DNA of 37,925 bases from positions 1 to 37,925 of the forward strand of contig NZ_JALAMS010000051.1 of NCBI RefSeq assembly GCF_026790145.1, in the 5' to 3' direction. Below, piece by piece: positions 15,168-23,987 of the stretch. The notes beneath the pieces are model-generated. The model saw only the letters and a program-made list of their open reading frames with translations, was not told the origin of the DNA and ran no database searches. This stretch comes from Bacillus_I endophytica_A. GTDB taxonomy: Bacteria; Bacillota; Bacilli; Bacillales; Bacillaceae_H. The first letter of the stretch is position 1; every line of letters starts with the position of its first letter. A program made the translations under genes and the position numbers.

Positions 15168-15580
15168 TTTCCTTCTCTTTTATATTCCCCTTTTTGATCC
15201 TCAAATTGCTTTTCACTTCCAACAAAAAAATATTCAATCGCTTTTTCTTCATTATTTTTTTTCGTTGTCGTTGCACCGTGGATTTTTTCACTCAGTTTAA
15301 GCTCTTTCCGATTACCATTTTCAGCGAAGTAATAATACCGGTTGTTTGTCCATCCTTGCTCTGGCGGAGGCTCTTCTGTTTCAGCTTTTCCATTTTCATC
15401 AACCCATAGCACGTTATAGGTTCCTTCCTTACTTGTCGGGAAAGCCCCTTCTTTATTATATTCCACTTCTACCCATCCAACATATCCATCTTTTATGTAA
15501 AATAGATTTGGGTACTGCTTGTCTTGATTACACGCACATAATACGAAGAGAAGAAAAGTCCCTAGAAATACCCTTTTCAT
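15161..15580 (-). CDS. Small lipoprotein, DUF6843-like
   Basis: The protein is 139 aa from the ATG behind AAGGAGTG; the longer open frame lacks a ribosome site and overlaps the upstream methyltransferase. A lipoprotein signal peptide ends in VLCA-C (Cys17), which anchors it on the outer face of the membrane. The mature part contains IKDGYVGWVEVEYNKEGA and ENGNRKEL, a pattern seen in DUF6843 proteins; that assignment is tentative and no function is known. It lies 65 bases after the methyltransferase gene in the same direction, possibly co-transcribed. Confidence 0.65.
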   Translation of the reverse strand: MKRVFLGTFLLFVLCACNQDKQYPNLFYIKDGYVGWVEVEYNKEGAFPTSKEGTYNVLWVDENGKAETEEPPPEQGWTNNRYYYFAENGNRKELKLSEKIHGATTTKKNNEEKAIEYFFVGSEKQFEDQKGEYKREGKQ

Positions 15581-15645
15581 AATAACGCACTCCTTGATCT
15601 TATTTCTCTTAGTATTTGTGCGAATAAAAAAACTATACAAAGTGA

Positions 15646-16503
15646 TTAAAAGAGTGGTTCTGGTTTCCAATAAAGGAGCGCTGCTTTAAAAGGGTGAACG
15701 TAATAGAACTGTCCATCTTTTTCTTCGAGATATTGATCAATAATAGAAGCCAGTTTCATTTCGTCCCGTTCTTCTGTCACAATCTTGCTTGTTAAAAACG
15801 TGAAAGCTTCTTCATATGTATTAAAGCAGTATGTATTAGTCAAATCAATAAGCTGACAGTTTGCATCAATTCCAAGCTGATATAAGACATTTTGCAACAT
15901 AATATAATCGCGTCGCGTATAGCGAATTGTATATCCAAGCTTTTTTTCAATTTCCCGATAATGTCTTTGTTCAGGACCGCTTGTCATTCCAACGATAGCT
16001 AGACGACTCGCCATATGGTTCATTTTCAAAAGTGCCTTATTTATATCATGGGTACGATAAAAACAATTGAATCCAAATACAACATCATAATTCTGCTCTA
16101 GTCGTTTTTCTTCCCATTTCCCGTGAAGGAAATTCATATTATTGAGCTGTTCTTTTTCTGCTCTTTCTTTCAAATAAGAGATCATCGCTGCTGAGCTGTC
16201 TACACATGTCAAAGCTTTAGCACGTTTTGCAATAGGGAAAGTATAGGTTCCCCAACCAGGACCAATCTCTGCTACTGTGTCGCTTGATTTAACGTGCAGA
16301 AGAACCTCACGAATGATATCATCTACAAACGGCTTTTTCTTTTCTTTATGTTTTCCTTTTTCCAAGAACGCATTCCAAAACTTTTCTTCTAACTTATCGT
16401 CTATCATACGCTTTGGCATCTCATTCTCCCAATTTTTCATTCCGTCCTGCCAAAGCTTTACATAATCGCTCTCTAAATTCACTCCAAAGTACACATTATT
16501 CAC
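15646..16503 (-). CDS. Class I SAM-dependent methyltransferase
   Basis: The 285-aa protein has the SAM-binding motif I VAEIGPGWGTYTFPIA (about 77-92), the acidic end of strand 2 at LTCVDSS (about 98-104) and a motif IV-like YDVVFGFNCFY (about 139-149). The N-terminal 60 residues and C-terminal 90 residues are extra and may bind the substrate. The family is broad and the substrate cannot be told. ATG start. The gene is followed by the lipoprotein gene with no obvious terminator between. Confidence 0.75.
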   Translation of the reverse strand: MNNVYFGVNLESDYVKLWQDGMKNWENEMPKRMIDDKLEEKFWNAFLEKGKHKEKKKPFVDDIIREVLLHVKSSDTVAEIGPGWGTYTFPIAKRAKALTCVDSSAAMISYLKERAEKEQLNNMNFLHGKWEEKRLEQNYDVVFGFNCFYRTHDINKALLKMNHMASRLAIVGMTSGPEQRHYREIEKKLGYTIRYTRRDYIMLQNVLYQLGIDANCQLIDLTNTYCFNTYEEAFTFLTSKIVTEERDEMKLASIIDQYLEEKDGQFYYVHPFKAALLYWKPEPLF

Positions 16504-16555
16504 TCTCCTATCTCTCTTTGTTTATAGTAGCAAATGTAAAGAGAATTGAACAAAA

Positions 16556-16581
16556 AAAAGAATGCTTAGAAGCATTCTTTT
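16556..16581 (-). terminator. Terminator of the nitronate monooxygenase gene
   Basis: AAAAGAATGCTT / AAGCATTCTTTT, a perfect 12-bp stem with a short loop, followed on the minus strand by U. Confidence 0.85.
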
Positions 16582-17654
16582 TAAGATAGGGAAGAATGAC
16601 GTGAAAGCTGTTTAATCGTTTCATTCGTTTCACGAATAATATCTCGCACAACGCTGTGTGCAGACTTCAAACGACAGTAGCGGCTCCCTTGTCCGCCCCA
16701 CATTCCCATATACTTTTCATCGTTGACTAAAGTGGCTTTTTGCCGAATTGGCGCTGTTAAATAATGCTGTAAAGGATATGGTGCAATAGAAGAGAGGTCT
16801 TCTGAAAGTTCTTTCATAAGCTTATTTGTTAGGCCACGCGCCAACTTTCCAGAAAAAGTGGTCGTTAATTCCGTACTGCTTTCCGTTGAAGAGAAGAGGG
16901 CCTCCTTATGCTTTGGATGAGCTTCACTTTCAAAGGTGCTTAAAAAAGCCGTTCCAAGCTGTACGCCACTTGCCCCAAGACTAAATGCTGCTACAACGCC
17001 TCTTCCATCCATAATCCCCCCTGCTGCAATAACAGGAATTTGAAGATGATCAACGATTTGGGGAATTAAAGCTAGTGAACCAACAAGAGGATCGCTTTCA
17101 AAAAAGCCACCTCTATGACCTCCCGCTTCCAAACCTTGAGCAACAACTGCATCAATACCAATTTCCTCAAGAAAACAAGCTTCTTTTACACTTGTTGCTG
17201 TTCCAATCGTTTTAATTCCTTTAGAGCGAATATATTTTAAAGTAGATTCATCTGGCACCCCAAAAGCAAAGCTAAAAATCTCTACTTGTTCTTCGATCAA
17301 TACGTTAAGCTGATCACGCCACGTATAGGAAGGAAGAACAACTTCATTCATATTAATATTAAACTGTTTATAATAAGGCGCTAAACGTTTCTTTCCTTCT
17401 TCAAACATTTCTTTATTATATTCTTCATCTTGAATAAGTAAATTAACTGCAAAAGGACGCGTTGTTAATTTTCTTATCTCGCCGATGTGGTAGCGAATCA
17501 TTTCTGGAGACATATACCCTGCCCCAAGCGTACCTAGTCCACCGCCGTGACAAACAGAGGAGACAAGTTTGGCATTTGTAACTTTACCGGCCATTCCTGC
17601 TTGAATAATTGGAAATTCGATTCGAAATATTTCTGTAAGAGCCGTGTTGATCAT
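16581..17654 (-). CDS. Nitronate monooxygenase (2-nitropropane dioxygenase family)
   Basis: The protein is 357 aa from the ATG behind AAAGGAGAGGGG; eleven upstream in-frame codons are excluded. It has the FMN-binding TIM-barrel pattern of NMO/NPD enzymes: PIIQAGMAG (about 15-23), GGLGTLGAGYM (about 38-48), AQGLEAGGHRG (about 165-175, with the catalytic-region His), PVIAAGGIMDG and GASGVQLGTAFL. These enzymes oxidise nitroalkanes or propionate 3-nitronate to carbonyls and protect respiration; some relatives are FabK enoyl-ACP reductases. Stands alone with its own terminator. The exact substrate is unknown. Confidence 0.85.
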   Translation of the reverse strand: MINTALTEIFRIEFPIIQAGMAGKVTNAKLVSSVCHGGGLGTLGAGYMSPEMIRYHIGEIRKLTTRPFAVNLLIQDEEYNKEMFEEGKKRLAPYYKQFNINMNEVVLPSYTWRDQLNVLIEEQVEIFSFAFGVPDESTLKYIRSKGIKTIGTATSVKEACFLEEIGIDAVVAQGLEAGGHRGGFFESDPLVGSLALIPQIVDHLQIPVIAAGGIMDGRGVVAAFSLGASGVQLGTAFLSTFESEAHPKHKEALFSSTESSTELTTTFSGKLARGLTNKLMKELSEDLSSIAPYPLQHYLTAPIRQKATLVNDEKYMGMWGGQGSRYCRLKSAHSVVRDIIRETNETIKQLSRHSSLS

Positions 17655-17738
17655 TTTCCCCTCTCCTTTTATTAAAAGTTTTAGCAATGTTCCCTTCTTA
17701 CTACTTTCGGTCTCTCTATAAAAAAATCCTCTATGTAT

Positions 17739-17774
17739 AAAAAAAACTCAAGAAGCATGACATGCCTCCTGAGT
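17739..17774 (-). terminator. Terminator of aprX
   Basis: A 13-bp stem (ACTCAGGAGGCAT / ATGCTTCTTGAGT, two wobbles) with a three-base loop, followed by seven U. Confidence 0.9.
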
Positions 17775-17785
17775 AATTGTAATCA

Positions 17786-19111
17786 TTATGCATCCGCGAT
17801 TGCTTTTTCCCCATTCACAAAACCATAACCATAAATATTTTGGTCTTCCCTTAAGAGGTCTGCTCCTTCTTTAAGAAGAGCTTTAACTTCGTTTGGCGTT
17901 AACGATGGATTACTTTGTAGGATGAGAGCAATAACACCGGCACAAATAGGCGTTGCCATCGAAGTTCCTGATAAAGAGAAATATCCACTACCAATTCGAT
18001 TTTCCGGTTCATTACGATCGATTATGGAATTTGGAGAGCGCAATGAAATAATATTAACTCCTGGTGCTAAAATATCTGGCTTTTCTACTCCATAAACCGT
18101 TGGTCCGCGACTAGAAAATGGAGCAATTGTATCGTCTTCTACTGTATTTTCCGTATTTTGATGATCCGAAGCTCCCACTGTAATAATTGTGCTACTAACT
18201 CCTGGCGAATCAATTGTATTTGACGCTGGACCGCTATTCCCAGCTGCTGCCACTACAACGATTCCGTTTCGCCAAGCCTCATTCACAAGATGAACAACAG
18301 GATCTTCCTCTTCTTCCTTGTAGCGAATAGCTTTGCTTCCAAGTGAAAGAGACATTATATGAATAGGTGCATGCTGATGGTGCTTGTTGTATAAAATACA
18401 CCATTCAATTCCTCTCATAACACTTTCAAGAGACCCATTTCCCTCACGATCTAATACTTTTACCCCTATAATATTAGCTTTCGGAGCCGGTCCCTTATAA
18501 CGCCCGTTTGATACTTGCCCATTTCCGGCAACATCACCTGCACAATGCGTACCATGACCGTTATCATCATAAGGTTTTGTACGATTGTTAATCACATCTT
18601 TAAAAGCGATAATTCTTCCATCTAAGTCAATGTGCGAATAAACGCCAGTATCTAAGACAGCTACATTAATCCCTTCCCCTGTAAGGACTTTGCCGCTTTT
18701 CATAACGTTTTTAGCACGTGAGGCTGGAACTGCTTTGTCTAGTAAAGCTTGAAACGACCGGTTGAAATGAACTTTTTTTACGCATGAACATATTTCTAAT
18801 ACTTCTTCGAGCGCATATGGCGTTAGCTCTGCTACGCAGTAGTTGCTAACATTAAAACTTTCTCCCATACGGCATTTTTTATGTTTCTGAAGAACACTTT
18901 CAATATCTTTTGCCCCATCTTCAGCTTCTTTATGAAAAGAGAAGATAACATTTAGTTTCTTATTTTTGCGTAAATGACGTTCATAGCTTTTTTGCAAAAA
19001 GCACGGCATCCATCTAAATACTTTGTAGAAAGAAAATATTTCATCTCGAGTAGTTCGATCAAGCTTTGCTGTGTACTTGCGAACCATCTTAGTCATTGGA
19101 AAGTGAAACAT
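17786..19111 (-). CDS. aprX: Intracellular-type subtilisin-like serine protease AprX
   Basis: The 441-aa protein has no signal peptide. An N-terminal prodomain (about 1-125) with a cluster of cysteines precedes the S8 catalytic domain: Asp154 (VAVLDTG), His186 (NGHGTHCAG), oxyanion Asn292 (AAAGNSGP) and Ser384 (SGTSMATP). Length and layout match B. subtilis AprX (442 aa), a stationary-phase protease not essential for growth or sporulation. Monocistronic. The longest open frame begins with two close Met codons (residues 1 and 6), so the exact start is slightly uncertain. Confidence 0.9.
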   Translation of the reverse strand: MFHFPMTKMVRKYTAKLDRTTRDEIFSFYKVFRWMPCFLQKSYERHLRKNKKLNVIFSFHKEAEDGAKDIESVLQKHKKCRMGESFNVSNYCVAELTPYALEEVLEICSCVKKVHFNRSFQALLDKAVPASRAKNVMKSGKVLTGEGINVAVLDTGVYSHIDLDGRIIAFKDVINNRTKPYDDNGHGTHCAGDVAGNGQVSNGRYKGPAPKANIIGVKVLDREGNGSLESVMRGIEWCILYNKHHQHAPIHIMSLSLGSKAIRYKEEEEDPVVHLVNEAWRNGIVVVAAAGNSGPASNTIDSPGVSSTIITVGASDHQNTENTVEDDTIAPFSSRGPTVYGVEKPDILAPGVNIISLRSPNSIIDRNEPENRIGSGYFSLSGTSMATPICAGVIALILQSNPSLTPNEVKALLKEGADLLREDQNIYGYGFVNGEKAIADA

Positions 19112-19235
19112 CTTTTTGCCCCCTCTTTACCTCGCAAGTCTCTATTAATCTATGAGGAAACTATTAAAGTGAGAGGGCATTTGTCCTTAGTTATATAATT
19201 TGTATACTTGCCTACTTAAAAATGATAGAAAGTAA

Positions 19236-19264
19236 AAAACCTTGCACCATTCATGCAAGGTTTT
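19236..19264 (-). terminator. Terminator of yfmJ
   Basis: AAAACCTTGCA / TGCAAGGTTTT, a perfect 11-bp stem with a seven-base loop and a U tail. Confidence 0.85.
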
Positions 19265-19268
19265 AATG

Positions 19269-20270
19269 TCATTCAGCTACTTTTACAAGCTGTTTTCCTA
19301 AATTTTCTCCTGAAAAAAGCCCTAAAAACGCATCAGGCACATTTTCAAATCCTTCGACGATATTCTCTTCGTATTTTACTTTCCCGTCTCTGACCCATTT
19401 GCCAAGCTCTTGGGCAGCTTCCTTAAATCCATCTGAATAGTCGCCTACAATAAATCCTTTCATAAGAGCGCTTTTTGTTAAAAGGAGAGGCTGAAGGCGA
19501 GGAACACGTTCTGCTTCTTCTTTATTGTACTGCGAAATTTGACCACAAATTGGAATACGGGCAAATTTATTAATAAGTGACAGAACATCATCCGAAATTG
19601 AGCCACCTACATTATCAAAATAAACATCAATACCGTTTGGACATGCTTCTTTTAAGGAAGCTAAGACATTATCTTCTTTATAGTTAATAACGTAGTCGAA
19701 GTTTAACTCTTCTTTAAGGTAGTCTATTTTTTGCTTTGAACCTGCAATTCCGACAACGCGTGCGCCTTTCAGCTTCGCAATTTGACCAACGACCATTCCA
19801 ACAGCCCCTGCCGCTCCTGATACAACAACAGTTTCATTTTCCTTTGGCTCACCAATATGAAGAAGCCCAAAGTATGCTGTTAAACCTGTTAAACCAAGTA
19901 CACCAAGATAAGCTGTTAGCGGAGCGATGCTTTCATCAATTTTTTGAAGACCGTCACCATTAGTTGTTGTGTAGCGCTGCCATGGAAGTCTTCCTGTTAC
20001 AACGTCTCCTTCTTGGAACGCATCATTTTGTGATTTTTCTACTCTTGCAATAATACCACCATTTAATGGTTCATCAAGCTTGAAAGGTGGAACATAGCTC
20101 TCCTTATCGTTCATCCTTGATCTCATGTAAGGATCAACAGATATGTAGAGCGTTTTAAGAAGAATTTCTCCTTCGCTAGGCTCTTTTATATCTTCGTTTT
20201 CGAAACGAAACGTATCTTTTGTTGGTAATCCTTTTGGTCTTTCTGCTAGCATAATTTTTTCATTTTTCAT
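19269..20270 (-). CDS. yfmJ: Zinc-independent NADP-dependent MDR oxidoreductase, YfmJ type
   Basis: The 333-aa protein belongs to the medium-chain dehydrogenase/reductase superfamily, leukotriene B4 dehydrogenase/CurA branch. It has SVDPYMRSRM (about 44-53), LGLTGLTAYFGL (about 125-136), the nucleotide-binding VVVSGAAGAVGMVVGQIAK (about 147-165) and YFDNVGG (about 216-222). Zinc-ligand cysteines are absent. Such enzymes reduce the C=C bond of enals and enones with NADPH, a detoxification role. ATG start with AAAAGGAGAG upstream. Monocistronic and divergent from the small gene at 20400. Confidence 0.85.
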   Translation of the reverse strand: MKNEKIMLAERPKGLPTKDTFRFENEDIKEPSEGEILLKTLYISVDPYMRSRMNDKESYVPPFKLDEPLNGGIIARVEKSQNDAFQEGDVVTGRLPWQRYTTTNGDGLQKIDESIAPLTAYLGVLGLTGLTAYFGLLHIGEPKENETVVVSGAAGAVGMVVGQIAKLKGARVVGIAGSKQKIDYLKEELNFDYVINYKEDNVLASLKEACPNGIDVYFDNVGGSISDDVLSLINKFARIPICGQISQYNKEEAERVPRLQPLLLTKSALMKGFIVGDYSDGFKEAAQELGKWVRDGKVKYEENIVEGFENVPDAFLGLFSGENLGKQLVKVAE

Positions 20271-20342
20271 AGTCTCTCTCCTTTTGTCTTTTTTATATCG
20301 TACCCTTTCTTTCTTTTTCCTAACAAAGAAAAAGCTCAGTTT

Positions 20343-20371
20343 TTGTATTAATAAGTCAAAAATACTATACT
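20343..20371 (+). promoter_or_regulatory. Sigma-A promoter of the 75-aa protein gene
   Basis: TTGTAT-N17-TATACT on the plus strand, about 30 bases before the start codon. Confidence 0.55.
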
Positions 20372-20399
20372 ATAAGTATATGAAAAAGGAGGAATGTTT

Positions 20400-20627
20400 T
20401 TGGAACTTGTACAGTGCAAAGTGTCTATCACCAAAAAAGTAGGAGCTGATTTCATTGAAGCGTATCCCAATGAGCTTCTTTTTAAAGAAGGGTACTTTTA
20501 TCCTATTTATCCAACAGAAGACGGGCAGTGGATAACGGTTGATGAGGAAGGAGAGCAGCATATTATTGCTGGTGAAAGAAATCCTGAACATGACTTTTGG
20601 TTTATGACTCATTTCGAACTCAAATAA
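20400..20627 (+). CDS. Small cytosolic protein of unknown function
   Basis: A protein of 75 aa (77 if the ATG at 20394 is used). The ribosome site AAAGGAGG ends one base before that ATG but seven bases before the in-frame TTG at 20400, so the TTG is preferred. The product is acidic with alternating hydrophobic residues (FYPIYPTEDGQWITVDEEGEQ in two parts), suggesting a small beta fold. No membrane segment or signal is present and I do not recognise the family. Own promoter and terminator. Confidence 0.65.
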   Translation: MELVQCKVSITKKVGADFIEAYPNELLFKEGYFYPIYPTEDGQWITVDEEGEQHIIAGERNPEHDFWFMTHFELK

Positions 20628-20662
20628 ATAAGCGACGGCAATTTCACTTGCACGTCGCTTAT
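20628..20662. terminator. Shared bidirectional terminator
   Basis: ATAAGCGACG / CGTCGCTTAT arms, with an inner CAA/TTG pairing, between two convergent genes. Confidence 0.7.
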
Positions 20663-20663
20663 C

Positions 20664-21704
20664 TTATAAGTATATAGCCTTCTTCTCCTTGGTACTTCTC
20701 TGTGCTGCTTCAATAATTTCGATTGTTCTTAGCGCTTCACTTGCTGGTACTGGCACTTCCTTATTGTGAACAATAGCATCATATATCTTTTTGTAGTATG
20801 AAACATAGCTCCCTTTTTTAGTTGGGATAATATGTGTTACATCTTGATTTCCCTCTGTCAGAGTTAATTTACCATATTGCTCAATATCATCTTCCCCATA
20901 ACTTGGATCATTTATATTTGTTAAGGATTGAAGAAACTCCCATTGATTATCTTGCCCATATTTAGTAAAGCTTCCTTTGTCTCCGTGTATTTCGAAAGTT
21001 GGACCAGATTTCTTAACAATTGAGCCCGCATGTAAAATAACACGGAGCTTTTTATAGCCTAAAATTAAATGAAAATAATCATCTACTTGTGCTTTTTTGC
21101 GCTGATGAAAGACGTCTCCATAAACAAATTTAGGCATGCCAAATAACATAAGAGCTTGATCAATTAAATGCGATCCTAAATCGTACAGCACCCCTCCTCC
21201 ATGTCTACTGTTATTACGCCACTCTTCCTCTACATAAGGACTAAAACGATTCATTGTTGCTTCATAAAAATAAACTTCTCCCAATTTCTGCTCATTTAGC
21301 AATGACTGCACAGTTAAAAAGTCATTATCCCATCGCCTATTTTGGTAAACACTTAAAAGAACGCTGTACTCTTCTGAAAGCTCAATTAAATGACGAGCTT
21401 GCTCTTGTGATACAACAAATGGTTTCTCAACAATTGTATGCTTCCTTCCTTGAATCGCTTGCACTGCCATCTCATAGTGAAGATCATTTGGAGTTGTTAT
21501 CACAACAACATCAATCTCAGGATCTTCTGTAATGTTTTCAAGTTCTTTGACAACTTCTACTTCCGGAAAGATTTCACTTACTTTATCAGGTTTTGTTGAC
21601 ATTACTTTTTTTACATTGAATTCCTCTAAATCTTTGAAAATGGGGGCATGAAATGTTACTCCAGAAAATCCAAAACCAACTAATCCTACGTTAACTTTTC
21701 TCAA
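20664..21704 (-). CDS. Gfo/Idh/MocA family oxidoreductase (YvaA/IolW-like)
   Basis: The protein is about 346 aa. Rossmann motif VGLVGFGFSG lies near the N-terminus, then VVVITTPNDLH, the signature VEKPFV (about 91-96) with the conserved lysine, and GGGVLYDLGSHLIDQAL (about 169-185) carrying the catalytic Asp/His region. Relatives oxidise sugars or inositols with NAD(P)+; the closest known type is B. subtilis IolW, scyllo-inositol dehydrogenase, but the substrate is inferred. The open frame can begin at a GTG at 21713; the TTG at 21704 has better spacing from GGAG and is preferred. Confidence 0.8.
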   Translation of the reverse strand: MRKVNVGLVGFGFSGVTFHAPIFKDLEEFNVKKVMSTKPDKVSEIFPEVEVVKELENITEDPEIDVVVITTPNDLHYEMAVQAIQGRKHTIVEKPFVVSQEQARHLIELSEEYSVLLSVYQNRRWDNDFLTVQSLLNEQKLGEVYFYEATMNRFSPYVEEEWRNNSRHGGGVLYDLGSHLIDQALMLFGMPKFVYGDVFHQRKKAQVDDYFHLILGYKKLRVILHAGSIVKKSGPTFEIHGDKGSFTKYGQDNQWEFLQSLTNINDPSYGEDDIEQYGKLTLTEGNQDVTHIIPTKKGSYVSYYKKIYDAIVHNKEVPVPASEALRTIEIIEAAQRSTKEKKAIYL

Positions 21705-21829
21705 TAAAACCACTCCATTATATTAAATTCCTCTTTGTTTCTGTTCCCCAGTGATAAAATACCCAAACTTTCATATAAAATCCATCATTTTACACATACT
21801 ATACTTATTACAGATAAGGAGGAAGAAAA

Positions 21830-22078
21830 ATGTCCATTTACAAAAGATATATTCTTGTTCTTTTTTTCATCATGTCCTTTAGCTTACTTGTTGGTTCTCT
21901 TGCCACAACACTCTTAACAGAAGAAGGGGGAATGATTTTTTCTCTCTTTGCTTACTTTTTGCTTTCCCTCACTTTATTATGGCTCCCCCTCAGAGTTGAA
22001 AATCGCTTTTTTGAAGCTTATAAACGTTGGATGGAAAAGGGAGGAAAATGGGGAGAAGGAAAAACAAATGAAGACTAA
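21830..22078 (+). CDS. Small two-helix membrane protein, unknown
   Basis: The 82-aa protein has two transmembrane helices (about residues 7-29 and 36-53) and a basic, Gly-rich cytosolic tail (FEAYKRWMEKGGKWGEGK). ATAAGGAGG lies about seven bases before the ATG. I do not recognise the family. It is transcribed alone and ends at a terminator shared with the convergent operon. Confidence 0.65.
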   Translation: MSIYKRYILVLFFIMSFSLLVGSLATTLLTEEGGMIFSLFAYFLLSLTLLWLPLRVENRFFEAYKRWMEKGGKWGEGKTNED

Positions 22079-22081
22079 ATT

Positions 22082-22111
22082 AAAAGGGCAAACGAACTCG
22101 TTTGCCCTTTT
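22082..22111. terminator. Bidirectional terminator between convergent units
   Basis: A perfect 14-bp stem (AAAAGGGCAAACGA and complement) with a two-base loop; A and T runs flank both sides. Confidence 0.9.
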
Positions 22112-22242
22112 TACGTTGATCTTTTTTTTTCTCTTTTTTCTTTTTTCTCTCTTGTAAAAGAGAACAGAATAGATAGGAAAATGAAAATGCCTCCTGCTAA
22201 TAACAAAACATCTCCTAAAAAAGCGAAGTTAAATAGACTCAT
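22111..22242 (-). CDS. 43-aa membrane peptide at the end of the DUF350 operon
   Basis: An ATG with AAAAAAGGAGCG upstream opens 43 codons beginning MSLFNFAFLGDVLLLAGGIF. One transmembrane helix (about residues 8-29) is followed by a strongly basic tail (REKKEKREKKRS). It lies 53 bases after the DUF350 gene with no terminator between, so it is probably the last gene of that operon. Its stop codon abuts the terminator stem. The family is unknown. Support comes from the ribosome site, frame and topology. Confidence 0.6.
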   Translation of the reverse strand: MSLFNFAFLGDVLLLAGGIFIFLSILFSFTREKKEKREKKRST

Positions 22243-22295
22243 CCAGAACGCTCCTTTTTTCTTACTCTATTCTCTATAAAGGGGTTGTATGACTA

Positions 22296-22712
22296 TTAGT
22301 AAGTTAAGCTTCCAGCTACAATAAGTCCAACGGCAATAGAAGCACCAAATAAACTTACTCCAATTGCTACATTTCCTTCTTCTACTTTCTGAGCAAGATT
22401 AGTTCTTGGAGTTAGAATATACTCAATAATCCAGTAGGATATAACTTGAGTTAGAATACCGATAACTCCCCAAATAAATGCATCAAACAAGCTTAAGCTA
22501 TGCCCCCACACTGTATACAATACAATCGCAAGCCCTATACCTTTTCCCCATAGTTTAAGCGCCACAGCTATATTTCCCTGTCTTATTAATTCACGATCTG
22601 AAAACTTTGTTGTTAATTCAAAAACAAGTACACCTAAAAGAAGAAGAAGAAGCCCTGTTCCTGTATAGGATAAGAAATTAATAAATCCTTCCGCTGTTAA
22701 ATACGTTTTCAT
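22296..22712 (-). CDS. DUF350 (YjfL-type) membrane protein
   Basis: The 138-aa protein has four hydrophobic helices (about residues 15-37, 50-72, 76-97 and 115-136). NIAVALKLWGKGIGLAIVL (47-65) and NVAIGVSLFGASIAVGLI (113-130) are the two internally related halves characteristic of DUF350. In E. coli the DUF350 gene yjfL sits with a glutathionylspermidine-synthase-like gene (yjfC) and a lipoprotein gene, as here. The function is unknown. It begins 19 bases after the ATP-grasp gene, clearly co-transcribed. Confidence 0.85.
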   Translation of the reverse strand: MKTYLTAEGFINFLSYTGTGLLLLLLGVLVFELTTKFSDRELIRQGNIAVALKLWGKGIGLAIVLYTVWGHSLSLFDAFIWGVIGILTQVISYWIIEYILTPRTNLAQKVEEGNVAIGVSLFGASIAVGLIVAGSLTY

Positions 22713-22731
22713 TTTGAACGTTCCCCCTAGT

Positions 22732-23985
22732 CTAATTTTGTGCTACAGGCAAAAAATAAGCTCCGTTATCTGTAATCTCTCCACCTGCTCGAATTCCTAT
22801 TGCGCTCGCTTTTCCGCTCACTAAAAAACATCCGTACATAATGCGCGCCTCTTTTACTCCATCAATCGTTTGAATATTAGATACTGGTAGACTTTCATAC
22901 TGCTGATAAACACTTAAATACTCGTCATACGTGTGATAAGGGTTTTGACTTTTGTTTTCTCCTTTTTCACTGTAAATTTCTACTGTATCTCCCTCACGTC
23001 CAAATGCAGGTTTTTGTACAAAAGCTTTCTCTTGTTCTCGAAACGGTGCAGAATCTAAATACGTTGGTAGAAAGTAAGTAGAAATCCAGGTATGCTCTTT
23101 TTTCGTAAAAAAAGAATGATTTGTTTCATGAAGACCCCAAATAAGTGCTTGCACAGCTTTTGACTGAAGTAAAAATGCCGCTGAGGGATTAATAATAGAG
23201 AGCTTATTCTCATTAACAAGCCTCATCAAAGCTTCTCCAACAGCCTCATTAGAGTCGTCTTTATCTAAAATAAGATGTTCTAGAGGATATGTTTGTCTAT
23301 ACAAAACATCTATTTTTTGGTAAAAAGAGTCGTAAATTCCTCTAGCTATCTCTTCTTCATCCTCCATCACAATTTTAAGGTTCTGAAGGGGAACATAGTG
23401 AGCAGGAAGAGAGCTAAGATCAAGAAGATATTTTGTTGTATAGAAATCTTCCATATCATCTTCATGTGAAGTGAATACAATATTTGGAGGTCCGCTCTTA
23501 TGTAAGCATCTGAAGCTTTGACTTACGGCCTCTTCAATTGCTTCTTTTAGCTCCCCTTCACATCCTTCATTTGGATTCTGAACCCCAAAATGCTCACAAA
23601 CTTTTCCATTCACAAAAAAAGTTTCTTTAATAAATGTGGGGGTATCTGCATTTAGTTCAAGTAGTTTAATTTTGCCCTCTTTCACAATTAGATCTGCCCG
23701 AGCAATCACACTTGGTACGTTTAAAGGTGAAGAAGATTTCAGAAAGAAGAGAGTACTAGCTGGAAAACCAAGTTGAAGCAGTACATCATCTTCCAAGTTC
23801 TGAAGAAGGGGAACTGTTTTAAAAAACAAATGTCCAATTCGCTCTGTTGCTGTTCGGATTTCATCGATTGTTTCTTTTTTCTCTTCCTTCACATCATAAA
23901 GAGCATACTCTTCATTATATAAGTCAGGCCAAAATTCAGGAATATGGCTAAAAAAGTCCTTCCTTTTACGTGAGAAATCTCCCAT
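22732..23985 (-). CDS. Glutathionylspermidine synthase-like ATP-grasp ligase (YgiC/YjfC type)
   Basis: The 417-aa protein is the ligase domain only; the amidase half of E. coli Gss is missing. Family motifs are RADLIVKEGKIKLLELNADTP in two parts (about 95-115, Mg/ATP-binding Glu and Asn), VQKPAFGREGDTVEIY (about 323-338, ATP phosphate loop) and GIRAGGEITDNGAYFLP (about 397-413) near the end. ATP-grasp enzymes join a carboxylate to an amine through an acyl-phosphate. The true substrates of the YgiC branch are unknown; spermidine and glutathione are not established. It starts two bases after the lipoprotein gene, so the two are translationally coupled. Confidence 0.85.
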   Translation of the reverse strand: MGDFSRKRKDFFSHIPEFWPDLYNEEYALYDVKEEKKETIDEIRTATERIGHLFFKTVPLLQNLEDDVLLQLGFPASTLFFLKSSSPLNVPSVIARADLIVKEGKIKLLELNADTPTFIKETFFVNGKVCEHFGVQNPNEGCEGELKEAIEEAVSQSFRCLHKSGPPNIVFTSHEDDMEDFYTTKYLLDLSSLPAHYVPLQNLKIVMEDEEEIARGIYDSFYQKIDVLYRQTYPLEHLILDKDDSNEAVGEALMRLVNENKLSIINPSAAFLLQSKAVQALIWGLHETNHSFFTKKEHTWISTYFLPTYLDSAPFREQEKAFVQKPAFGREGDTVEIYSEKGENKSQNPYHTYDEYLSVYQQYESLPVSNIQTIDGVKEARIMYGCFLVSGKASAIGIRAGGEITDNGAYFLPVAQN

Positions 23986-23987
23986 AC